NCBI GenBank assembly: GCA_000733355.1
Contig: JNVV01000078.1
Span: 59,146-123,145 of the forward strand
Direction of reading: 5' to 3'
Origin: Falciphora oryzae
Lineage: Eukaryota; Ascomycota; Sordariomycetes; Magnaporthales; Magnaporthaceae
Length of the DNA: 64,000 nt
In this document: one piece after another, positions 21,590-31,690 of the stretch
Numbering within the stretch: position 1 is the stretch's first letter
How the letters are laid out: each line of letters starts with the position of its first letter
Program-made: the position numbers and the translations under genes
The notes under the pieces: generated by a model
What the model was told of the DNA's origin: nothing
Database searches by the model: none
Seen by the model: only the letters and a program-made list of their open reading frames with translations

Positions 21590-22138
21590 TTCCTCAGTCG
21601 GTGTCGTCGGGCGAGAAGGCGGACCGCTGCCTTACCATCGATACGGCCACGCTCGGGGCGGTCAAGGGGGCGGCCACCTCGTAGGCGGTCGGGCCGGTCC
21701 GCCGCCTCCTTCCGGCCAACCCGATTAACCAAACCGACTTCGAGCCCGTCCGCAAGTGGCCCGTCGCAGTCAGCATCGAGACGAAACGGCTTAGCGAGTC
21801 TGAGGAGGAGGCGGAGCTGCAGGTTGGGGTTTGGTTGGCTGTGCAGTGAAAGGCGCTGCAGAGAACCATATCCATGCGCGGGCAGCAATAGGGGCGGATG
21901 GTGCCGCAGCAACAAAAACAACAGAAGTCTGCCGAGTATTGTCACAGCTGGTCTTCCTCCCGGTGATTGCAATTGTCGGCCACGAGTTGAAGTTCACGGC
22001 CCTGACGGTCGAGCGCAACAAGGCCTTCCTGTGGACTGAGTGCTCGGTGGGCACTACTAGCAGTTTCGGGATCTACAAGATCATTCGGGGTGTGAGGCGG
22101 CTTGCCTGGTACGGCATGGAGAAGCATCGGCCCTGACT
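21590..22138 (+). pseudogene. Relic of fungal PD-(D/E)XK nuclease-like protein
   Basis: The string NPINQTDFEPVRKWPVAVSIETKR (about 21718-21790) followed by EEEAELQVGVWLAVQ, then in another frame FLPVIAIVGHELKFTALT, KAFLWTECSVGTTSSFGIYKIIRGVRRLAWYGMEKHRP, matches the family layout. In that family an ...hxhETK strand is followed by LQVGxWxAAQW and a C-terminal Gh-W-h...GTT...GhYKhh-GLR-L segment ending in YWPW. The expected Trp after VQ is TGA, and the final Trp after HRP is also TGA. There is a further stop after AATS and at least one frameshift. These proteins are common in ascomycete accessory regions. Function is unknown and the gene is dead. Confidence 0.6.
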
Positions 22139-22740
22139 ACTGATGACGGCGACTGCGGACCAGAATCATGACAGCATCGGGGAGCTGCACGAATTCGAGG
22201 CCCTTATCCAGCGAGTTGAACGCGCTGGCCCAGTGATCCCGGCCCCGCCCGGTGTTGCTGCCGCCGCCGTACGAGACGAGCACCATGGTCTTGAAGCGGT
22301 ACGAGGGAAGGGCGCTTTCGGCCGAGACGAGCAAGCCGAACCGCATCCTCTTGCTGCGCACGAGCGCCCGCGCCACCGCGATGAATTCGTTTGTCCGCCG
22401 CCGGCGAGTGCTGCTGTTTCTGCTTTGGGGGCGGCGTTGTAGTGGTCGTAGTGGGGTGCGGGTCTGTAGTCATCGTTTGGGGAACGAGGGCTCGACCGAA
22501 TCGCTGAGGCCCACGGACGAGCCCTCGGGCCGGTATTCCATACCAGGGATTTCGTCGAGGGGACGGACTGGGCGGCGGCGTCGGCGGGCTGGTTTGCCTC
22601 GGCGAGCTTGGCCAGGTCCATCTGACGCTGCTCAACCTGGCCGCTGAGCTCCTCGACAGTCCGGTATGTTGGCAGAGGTTCTTGAGTGCGTCCATGGCGA
22701 ACGCATCAGGGTCGCTCTTGTCCCATGGGCCAGGGCGCAA
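22137..22740 (-). pseudogene. Decayed gene of unknown family
   Basis: On the minus strand a coherent sequence runs through several frames. It reads DAFAMDALKNLCQ, then in another frame YRTVEELSGQVEQRQMDLAKLAEANQPAD, a Pro/Thr/His-rich linker, and finally RSKRMRFGLLVSAES, SYRFKTMVLVSYGGGSNTGRG and WASAFNSLDKGLEFVQLPDAVM (to 22137). The frame changes show disruption. I do not recognise the family. Confidence 0.35.
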
Positions 22741-23970
22741 CCTCCGCTGAAAGGCGTCCCTGGCGGCGAGGGTTTGTGCTGCTCAAGCCCATCGAGTCGC
22801 GCATCGAGTTCCCCTGCCTCTCAAGCGCCGGCACCTACTGACAAATGAGGTAGCCCTTAGGGAGGAGGTAGTTCCCAACTGGGCTTGTGGTCGGCACGTA
22901 ACCGCCTCCGTGTGGCAGGAGGTGAGGAGGTGAACGACTCGGTTCGGCTGAGTGGGTTTTCCTTCGTCCAGTTCGCTTGTAGGTTCGCCTTAGTCACTGG
23001 AACGACCACACGAGGCAAGTGATAAAAACTTCTGCAGGCTGGAGCAAGGCGCCGTCCTTCTGTCTGATGGTGCATGTCACTCTAAGGCCAAAGAGGAGCG
23101 GTGACTCGCGGATACGATACTGCGACGTCCGGGGAGGAAAGAGCCCGGCGCCAAACTGCAGCCACAAGACTGTGAGCTCGCCCGTCTATGTACCTAGGTA
23201 GATAGGGGTTAAATAGCCCCCGCATCCACAACCCTCAAACCCCTCCCCGCGCAGCTGGCTGCCCACCATCAGACATTCATCTCGTCACACACCACAGCCG
23301 CGGCCGCCACCCCTTTGCTTGGCCGCCTGGTAGACAGCCGTGCAAGCATCGTGAACGCCATGCGCGGGAAGCAGATAGGAGAGAATAGCTTGAAGAATTC
23401 GGGCCACCAGCATGGGAATTCCATCCCAGGGTCGTGTTTCATCCCGCCGAAACAGGCCGCCGCCGAAGGTTTGCATATCGAAGTTGGTCGAACCGAGCAG
23501 GTGAGTGATGGCGCGGCAGCGGCGATGGCAAGTCAAACAAATCAACGGTAGGCTTACGGCGATGAAAGTACCTGACAGGAGTACTGCATCGGTGTCATCT
23601 CTCGCTCCGCCTTCTCCGCCACTTTGTGCGTTTCCCGCGCCGCCTGGTGCGCGGTCGCGGCGAAAAGCTTGCTGGCCACCGCAGTTCAGCACAAGCTCGT
23701 GCCGCCGGTCTACGACCCTGCGCCGGCGCCGTTTCAGAAAAGCTTGCGGTCTAGATAGATTCCTTCCGCTTCACGGAATAACACAGATCCTACCTACCCT
23801 AGCCCCTGAGGCGACTCGCGCCCGTGACACATCCCTTGCTGCCGTTGAGATAACTACGTTCGCAGGCGGCGGGTCGAAGGCAGTTCCAGGACCAGAGACA
23901 GCGGAGCGACGGGACGGGCGGGTGTTCGAGGCCGGAACGGACGGGGTCTAAACGACCCTGCGAATCGAGG
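22741..23970. other. Gene-poor stretch
   Basis: No gene is supported. A minus frame at 23285-23692 and short plus frames have unremarkable composition. The plus-strand tail KLVPPVYDPAPAPFQKSLRSR near 23690-23752 looks like the end of a protein but is isolated. The palindromic TACCTAGGTA motif occurs at about 23191-23200 and a related array at about 20030-20065. Confidence 0.35.
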
Positions 23971-23971
23971 G

Positions 23972-24960
23972 TTAAAACACCGAGCCTCCTCGATGGTGTG
24001 GCAGGGTCCGGGCGGCGATACGCAAAGCGCCGGACCACCTGCTACGCAGCGGCACGCACAACCGCAAAATCGTTCCTATCTGGCAAGCCCGACTGCTCGC
24101 CCCCAGCTCGGGCGAAGGAGCGCGGCGACGCGTGGGTTTCTGCGGCGAAGGCGATTTGGCGGGAGGGAGGTTCGCAGCATCGCCGGTGCGCTTAAAGGCC
24201 CGACACATGGCCTCAAGTTTGGAAAGGCGGTCTCCGGAAGAGTCGAGCATAGAGAGGCGGTCCTCGAGGGGGCCCGCAACAGGGCGGCGGAAGCAGGCAT
24301 CGCGGGGTCGGAGGGCGAGGCAGCAACATGTTTAAGCCGCCGAAGGTTTTGGAAGGCAGTTCCACTAGGCGCAGAGGATAGTCAGCAAGGTATAACGCGG
24401 GTGAGCTGTTTGAAGAGCGGACTTACGGGGGAATGACATTGGCCTTTTTAAATCGCTCCCGATGGCGCTGCGTATTACCAGCACACTTAAAGCTGCTCGC
24501 CGATTTTCTTCCGCTCGCTCTCGCTGGCGGCCTCCTAAGCCCGACCCAGGCGATTGACGAGCGCAGTGGAGGTGTCGCGAGAGCGGCCGGCATGGTGGCA
24601 TTCGTAGCAGACCTTGCGGGGAAGATCCTGCTCGAGGCAAAACTTGCCCTAAGTGGCGCAGCGGAAGCAGTCTTCTGGGCGCTCGACGCTATGGGGAGGC
24701 AGGACCCGCTCGTGGCGGGCAGGACGACGGGAAACGGGCTAATCATCCTCGTCATCCCCGTCGGCGGGAGGAGAGGTCTTGGGCGCGGGCGTCTTGGGCC
24801 TGGGGGAAAAGGGCGGCGCGGTCGCACCACGGGCGACGGGACGAGCAGAAGCGGCAGCGGTGCGCGAGGACGAGGAGCGGGACGGGAATTGTAAGCGCGC
24901 TCGTCAATCTGGATGTCGTCCTCCTCGGGCGAGTAATCGAAATCTAGGGGCGGGGGCTTG
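23972..24960 (-). pseudogene. Decayed Cys-rich/coiled-coil protein gene
   Basis: The minus strand reads an acidic segment (PPLDFDYSPEEDDIQIDERAY-like, about 24945-24890), a Pro/Arg-rich linker, then a CFRCAT-stop-GKFCLEQDLPRKVCYEC motif (about 24680-24600). This motif has paired cysteines of the small zinc-binding kind, with TAG where Trp is likely. After more stops there is a short coiled coil (DRLSKLEAMCRAFKR, about 24235-24190). The order acidic, Cys motif, coiled coil is typical of many uncharacterised fungal accessory proteins. Stops and frame changes make it a pseudogene. Confidence 0.4.
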
Positions 24961-26161
24961 TCCGGCAGGGGGGGCGGCTAAACAGTCCGTTAGCACGTGT
25001 GCAAGCGCAATGCGCAAAGGTGGGGGGTGAGAAGCGAGCGGCTATCACTTACCATGGTCGCGGCGCGAGCGCAGAGACGGTGATAAGGATCTGGAGAAGT
25101 CAGCAACCACCCGAAACCGTACAAGTCATACGCTGGAAGATTCTGTTGGCTCTTGCCCCCTGCCGAAGCCCCCGCTGAGGCCCCTACCGACACCCCGTAG
25201 GTGGACCCGAATTCACGCGCTAGTCTAGTCTTTGATACCCTGGGGGAGGTGTGCATAGAACAGTAAAGTTTAGCCCCAGCGGTCCGACCCGTACAAGCTA
25301 GGTGCGCAAACGACTCTGTTCGGGTTGGACTTGAACTAATCTATGGACTGCAGGAAAGGTCCGGGAATGTAGCTCATGTCTAACAAATGATATTCATCCC
25401 CAATATACCACCAACAGGGTCAAATTGAACACGGTAAAATTCAACAAAACCTGCACCTGAGCTTAGCAAAAGAGGCGGAGCAAACATTCGGGCAGCCGGG
25501 GTGGTGTAATTGGGCAGATTAGGACTTTTTGCTGCCCCAACCCCGCTCTGTCTGTTTACTGGCAGGCCCGAGGGGATATGCCTTGACGCAGGTGGGTGTA
25601 GTGAGATTGATAGCCCCAATTCCCCCAGAGGCGCTTGCCCACGGCAGGAGGATGGGCCGATATTCGTGGCTGCTCAACCTGAATGGCTGCTTTTAAACGC
25701 CACAGTGCTGTTTATGCCCTTTGCAACCACAAGTTTAATTATTGCAGTCAAGTGGCGTCGTTAGTGTGGCAGACTTCCCATGGGCACGGCCAATGACCTG
25801 TTCCCTGCCCCCTCCTCGCTTGGCCAATGACGCCCAGCTTGTATGTCTGGCTACGTGGTTGACTGCGATTCCTGGGTGTGCCTCTGCCTGGGCTGCTAGC
25901 TTGCAGCTCATGCCATCCCGGCCAGACGCAGCGCCATACACGGCCTTGGGGAAAAAAGCTCATTCAAGAGGAAGGGTTGTGTCTCGCGTACACAGCCTCT
26001 CCCCATTTGGCCGCTCCGGCTTCTTCCTCTGCTTTTCCCACTTCTTGCTTTCGCGCATCCTGCGCATTTATATCGCGAGTAAATTACAGTCGCCTCCCGT
26101 CATAAGTAGTACCACCGCCCCTTTGATAATCGTTATTCGGTTTTCACTACCCGGACCAATC
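24961..26161. other. Upstream region of the NLR gene
   Basis: No coding sequence is supported. The frame of the gene at 26162 stays open back to 25742, but that part is Pro/Ser/Leu-rich and not conserved-looking, so I treat it as leader. Confidence 0.4.
26067..26074 (+). promoter_or_regulatory. Possible TATA box of the NLR gene
   Basis: TTTATATC lies about 90 nt before the ATG at 26162, a usual distance for a fungal core promoter. This is pattern and position only. Confidence 0.25.
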
Positions 26162-29100
26162 ATGTCGGACCCGTCTCGTACATACACAATCGGCTGGATC
26201 TGTGCTCTTTCTGTGGAGTTCGGCGCTTCGCAGGCTTTCCTAAATGAGAAGCACGCTCCGCCTCAAACGAAGGCTCAGCACGACGACAATGCCTACGTAC
26301 TGGGTTCGATTGCTGGACACAATGTCGTGATGGCCGTGCTGCCCGCAGGAGAGTACGGCACCGCCTCTGCCGCCGGCGTCGCCAAAGATATGCTGCGCAC
26401 CTTTCCCGATATTCGATTCGGTCTTATGGTCGGCATCGGCGGCGGAGCCCCCAGTTCCAAGCACGACGTTCGCCTCGGCGACGTCATCGTTAGTTGTCCG
26501 GGCCCCGGCCATGGAGGCGTGGTCCAATACGACTTCGGGAAGAGGATCCAAAACCAGGGCTTCAAAGAGACTGGGTTCCTTAGCCCACCACCGCGGGTCC
26601 TGCTCACCGCGCTCCAGCTACTCGAAACAAAGTATGAGCGCGAGGGAAACGGCCTCGAGACCCGGACGAGGGAAGTACTCGCCAAATACCCCAAGCTGCG
26701 AAAGAAGTACTCCCGTCCGAGTCCCGACAGCGACAGGCTGTATGACTCCGAAGTCATGCATCCCGAGGACGCGCCCGGTGACGGACCATGCGGCCAAGTG
26801 TGTGCTAAAGGCCTCGTGGAGAGGCCCGCGCGGGGCGAGGATGAGGACCCCTCGTCGATCCACTACGGGCTGATCGCTTCCGGCAACTCACTGATGAAGG
26901 ATGCTAAGAACCGGAACATGTTCGCAGAGACTAAGGGGGTTCTCTGCTTCGAAATGGAGGCGGCAGGTTTGATGAACACCAGCTTCAAATGCCTAGTCAT
27001 CCGCGGAATCTGCGACTACTCGGACACGCACAAGAACAAGGACTGGCAGGGCTATGCGTCCCTGGCTGCCGCTGCGTATGCAGCTGATCTTTTGCGTCAA
27101 ATCCTGCCCAGCCAGATTCAGGCCGAGAGGAAGATGGATGTAAATGACATTCTCCAAAGCAGTAAGTTTTTTTTCCAAATTCTCCCGCATTTCCGGCGGT
27201 CCAGTCTAGTTAATCTACCCTTTGAGCTCGGCGGTCATTAACTAGAGGAGGCGAATCGGCCTAGAACGATCGCTCGAGCGCCTCGACAGCCTCGCTGAAG
27301 CATCCTTCGACGTGATAAACAAGCAGCATGTGGCGACCTGTCTCCCCAACACGCGCCGCGACGTCCTCGCACAGATCAGGAGATGGGCCGACGGAGACGG
27401 CGGGCAACGGATATACTGGCTCAAGGGCTGGGCTGGCACGGGCAAGTCGACGATCGCGCTGACGGTGGCCCGCGAATACAGCGACAAGAAGCGGCTCGGC
27501 GCGAGCTTCTTCTTCTCGAGGGGCGGGGGTGATCTTGCGTCCACGCGCAGGTTCGCCGCGACGATCGCCGTCCAGCTTGCGGAGGCGTCGCCGCAGCTGC
27601 GTAAGCACATTGCCGATGCTGCAGCTGCTACTCACCGCATCCACGGGCTCGGCTTGTACGACCAGTGGGAGAGGCTCATCCTGCAGCCGCTGGCGCAGCT
27701 GAGCAAGGAGGCGTTCCCGCACCCGCTGGCCATCGTCCTAGATGCCCTGGACGAGTGCGACAACAACGACGACGTTTCGCTCTTGATTCGATGCCTTGCA
27801 GCGGCGGTGGCCGTCGAGCACGTCGACCTAAGGATATTCGTCACAAGCAGGCCTGACCAGCCGATCAACGTCGGCTTTGGCGATATCTCTACGGACACGC
27901 ACCAAGACTTCATCCTCCACGATATCGAACAGTCGATTGTCGATCAGGACTTAGCTGTCTATTACAAGCACCAACTTGGACAAATAGCGCTGGCCTCCCG
28001 TCTCGACGCGGCATCTCTTTCTAACGACGCAATCCAGACGCTAGTCCAGAAGTCTTATGGGTTGTTCATCTATGTTGCGACGGTATGTCGCTTTGTTCGT
28101 GCGGGAGGGCTTCTTGCCGGCGAGCGGCTTGCTCATCTGATGTCTACCGAGCGCTTGCCTGCCAAAGCTGGGACGGCATTGGACCGGATGTATATGACGG
28201 TACTGCAGTACCCTCTAACCGCCGAGCTCGAACCTGAGGAGATGGCTAGGATACGAGAACTGTTCCGACGTGCCATGGGCACCATTGTCGTGCTCTTCGA
28301 CGCTCTTTCGCCTGCTAGCCTTGCCATGCTACTTGACCAGCCCAAGGAGACGATCGCATCGCCGCTGGGCAGACTTCACTCACTCCTGGATGTCCCGGAA
28401 GAAGAGGACAGGCTGATCCGGCTTCTTCACCCCTCCTTCCGCGAATTTCTGCTGGATTTACAGAGATGTTTAAACACGACGTTTTGCATCGAAGCCAAGG
28501 AGGCACACCGACACCTGTTCGAATGCTGTTTGAGGGTTATGTCCAGTTGCCTCCGCCAAGATATGTGTAACCTTAGACGACCAGGAACCCGAGTCGGCGA
28601 CGTTCTCAGGTCGGATGTGGACAGCAAGGTCCCTTTTGCTGTCCAGTATGCCTGTCGGTATTGGGCCTATCATCTCGAGCGGAGCGATGTCGATTTTCAA
28701 GAGCATTGTGGTATCGCGGAGTTTTTTGAAGCTCGCTTCCTCTTCTGGCTGGAAACTCTCGCCTTAATCGGTCGGCTGGCTGATGGTATTGCTATGCTCC
28801 AGCTTTTAGAAACGAGATTACCTGTACGTATGCCAGACCCTTACTTTGTCCCGTAGCTGACAAAAGGAAGAAGAGCACTATGACCAGATTCCGAGGCGTT
28901 TTCAGCAAGATAAAGGCTAAGCTCATGCCCAGACGTGGACAAGACCCTCCAACTCTGGGAGCAATAGTCTACGATGCGAAGCGATTCCTACTAAGCCATA
29001 GCTCAATCATCGAGGAGGCTCCGCTCCAGGCATACTGTTCTACGTTAGTCTTTAGTCCCGAAGCGAGCATTATTCGGCGGCGCTACATACATCAGCTTCC

Positions 29101-30133
29101 CAAGTGGATCGTGCGGGCACCGGCGCTCTCAGAAAACTGGAGTGTGCATCTACAGACACTGAGCCATCCGAGCGCGGTTCAGGCCATCACGATCTCGCCG
29201 AACGGCCGGCTCATCGTGTCGGGCTCTGACGACGAAACGGTCAGGGTATGGGATGCGGCCACGGGGGCCGAGCGGCGTGTGCTGCAAGGCCAAGAAACCG
29301 TTCTACGATTTCTCTCCTTTTCCTCTTGTGGTAGCCATCTCGTTACCGATCGTGGAACCTTACAGTTGCCTGACTCCGACTGCCGATGTTCGCATCACAT
29401 ATTTGCTACAAGGTCTTGGATTACCAACGATGGTGAAGAGCTACTCTACCTCCACCCAGACTATCGGAACTCATTTGGGATTGTTTCAAGCAGCGTCGTC
29501 ATTTCCACGGGCCGAGTTTCACATGCCCTGCAGTTGGATTTATCAAAGAGAGAGAGAGAGACATACTATAGTGTGTATAGGGGGGCATCTTCTAGGGCGT
29601 CAGTTGACTCAACGATAGCGTGGTATGAGATTTTGGCTTCCAGCGCTCTGAATCATTCACCTCTGCTATGCTCGGTCTGCTACGATACTTGCTTAGAGCT
29701 TCCTTTTCTTATATCTTTGCCCCTTCTAGGGGTTCTAGGGGCCACGTTCAATTTATACTCGATGCTGCGCCTCGACGTCATAGTGGAGGCTCCGCGATGT
29801 GTCCGTGGCCGAGCAAGGTGGGCACCGGCTGTGCCGTGTCTCCACCTGCGGCTGAGGCACTTGCGCATCCCAGTTGATTCCGGCCCGACAACTCTGCTGC
29901 TGTGTCTCAAAAACGGCTTGTCAGTGGATCCGCGTGACAAGGATGGCGGACGTGCCACCCACCACTTTTGCGGTGAAAGTTGGGTCGGGCTGTCGATGGC
30001 ACTGGGCGAGATAACCACAATCCTTCTATGCAGTGAGCGGCGGCCGCGAAGGGAAGCCGTTGGCAAGCCGTCTCCCACAGAGCCGAAACGGATCTATCCT
30101 CGTCACGACACGCAACAAAGACCTGGCCTATAG
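26162..30133 (+). CDS. NLR: PNP domain, NACHT, one WD40 repeat
   Basis: Three exons, 26162-27139, 27246-28823 and 28871-30133, keep one frame. Residues 1-326 are a purine nucleoside phosphorylase-like domain of the fungal NLR kind (YTIGWICALSVEF, GLMVGIGGGAPS, CFEMEAAGLMN, VIRGICDYSD). The NACHT ATPase follows: Walker A GWAGTGKST (Lys393) and Walker B IVLDALDECD (Asp492). The last exon has the linker typical of NACHT-WD40 proteins (YDAKRFLLSHSSIIEEAPLQ), one WD40 unit (VRVWDAATG) and the usual end (GSHLVTDRG, WITNDGEELLYLHPDYR). These NLRs act in non-self recognition and incompatibility: WD repeats sense, NACHT oligomerises. Relatives usually end near 29550; here the frame runs on another 190 unlikely-looking codons. 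The first intron is ambiguous: a better donor (GTAAGT, 27162) exists but is out of phase. Confidence 0.8.
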
Positions 30134-30680
30134 GCTGACGGAGAGCTATAGGAACATCATTGAGGTCGGGCCGATGGTGCTGGTAGGTGCTCTGAGGCTC
30201 CTGGAGAAGAAATTGTGCCTACTATCAAATACAAACACGGCGAAGGAGCTGGTGCAGGTGCTCGACCTCGTTCCCCCTGCCACTTGCCAGGCAGCGGCGT
30301 ACACCCAGGCAAGGTCACCGATGAGCTCGGTCGACCAGTATTTGGACGACTTTCGCAAGGGCGAGCGTAAGCGGGCTAAGCTTCTAGCCCACGACGCGGG
30401 CGACCTGCGGCGAGATGGTGGCGCGTCGAACGCGATCCTTACCACCTGGCAGATCTCGTTTGACCATATCCGTTCCCGGAGACCTTCTGCGGCCGATCCT
30501 CTGTCGCTCATTGGTTTCTTCGACCGACAAGACATCGCTCTGTCGCTTCTGAAGCCCATCGACGCCGAAGGTGTCCCACAAGTAGCGCGCCTTGATGCGT
30601 CAAAGGACTCAGGATCTGAGTCTAGCAGCAGCGGTGACAGTCGGATAACGGCTTTGAAGACGACGTGGCTATCCTGAGAG
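30027..30680 (+). pseudogene. 5'-truncated NB-ARC NLR fragment
   Basis: The frame reads GGREGKPLASRLPQSRNG, then SILVTTRNKDLAYRL, IIEVGPM, LVQVLDLVPPATCQAAAY, RKGERKRAKLLAHDAGDLRRDGG, TTWQISFDHIRSRRPSAAD and LLSLI-type GFFDRQDI. This is the RNBS-B to winged-helix part of fungal NB-ARC/TPR proteins. The P-loop and effector domain are missing. Near 30640 the frame slips, since the expected DNGFEDDVAILRD is in another frame, and at 30680 the sequence changes abruptly into a transposase on the other strand. The 5' part overlaps the read-through tail of the NACHT gene in a different frame. Confidence 0.75.
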
Positions 30681-31440
30681 ACTTGACTCCAGCGATGCTG
30701 CACAGCTCCTCCACCCTGTCTGAGCGGTGGAAAGACGCATTGTCCATGATGAAAACCGACTTTGGCTCAGGCCATCCGCCGCAGTGATGCAGCAGCCGCT
30801 CGATGAAGTCTTCGAATACTCCTGCGTCGGTGGATCCCCGGAATACGCGTGCGAGGACGACGCCGTCCTGCGCGTACGCTGGTAGGATCTGGTATCTCTG
30901 ATCGCGATGCAGCCCAGCTATCTGCACCGGTGTGACCCGCAAGGGCGACCAGCCGGTCCGCCTAAACCCGATGCGCTTGTCACAGCCAGACTCATCAATA
31001 TACACTAGGCGATAGGATCGGAATTCGGAGAGGGCGTGGAGGTAGAAGTCTCGCAAGTCTGCATTTCGTTCCCGTGCGACCCGGCGCGCCGTCTTCTTGG
31101 ACCAGCCAACGGAAGCCAACGCCCTGCCAATGCTGAATTGAGTCACTCGGACGTCGAATTCGTCCAAGAGGAACAGGATCATCTCATCCTGGTACATGCC
31201 GGGTTTTTCGAGAAGGCGGTCGAGCAATGCGTCTAGCATGGGAGGCGTGATGCCTCGGGGCCGCCCGCCGCCGTTCGGTGGTGATTTCGTGGTTCCGAAG
31301 CATCGAAGGTTCGATCGGATCCTTCGAATGCCCCGCGCACTGCAGCCAGCAACAACAGCCATTTGACGATCAGTGAGCGACCTACTGAGAATCATGTCCC
31401 GAATCAGGTTATGCTGGGAGAGGGCGAGATTGGGCGCCAT
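30681..31440 (-). pseudogene. 3'-truncated Tc1/mariner-type transposase
   Basis: The frame starts at 31440 (MAPNLALSQHNLIRDMILS). It has an N-terminal helix-turn-helix (LTDRQMAVVAGCSARGIRRI), a GRPRG linker and the first two catalytic aspartates of a DDE domain, in LVYIDESGCDK and VFIMDNASFH. Homology stops after CSIAGVK. The PYSPDLNPIE-type segment with the third catalytic acidic residue is missing, and the frame instead reads antisense to the NB-ARC fragment until a stop at 30622. The transposase is therefore inactive. The family resembles fungal IS630/Tc1/mariner transposases. Confidence 0.8.
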
Positions 31441-31554
31441 ATTGCTCTGTGTCTCAAAAGTCCAAAATTGCTGCTGTCCCTCGGTCGATTGACGATGTTG
31501 ACCATTCTGGATATTTTACCACGTGGCCCAGAAGCGGCCACAGAAATAGCAGCA

Positions 31555-31690
31555 ACTTGGTCTGTGGTCACTCGCACCTCCAGCTCCTCAGCTTGCTTCC
31601 ACCGGCCTTTATGGTAAACTCTGCCTAGCGTAGCTCTGATGTAAATCTGCCTCTCCGTCCCCACAGCTTCGTTCCAATAAATGTCACCCT
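31555..31690 (-). pseudogene. TPR scrap of an NB-ARC/TPR protein
   Basis: The minus strand reads IYWNEAVGTERQIYIRAT then LGRVYHKGRWKQAEELEVRV. GRWKxAEELEV is the hallmark of the TPR array that follows NB-ARC in fungal NLRs. It is a single unit, then non-homologous sequence. Its orientation is opposite to the NB-ARC fragment at 30027-30680, which shows rearrangement around the transposase. Confidence 0.6.

Noticed and set aside
25742..26161. 140-codon N-terminal extension of the NLR frame
   Set aside because: It is not conserved-looking, and the ATG at 26162 begins exactly at the usual start of this PNP-type domain (MSDPSRTYTIGWICALS).
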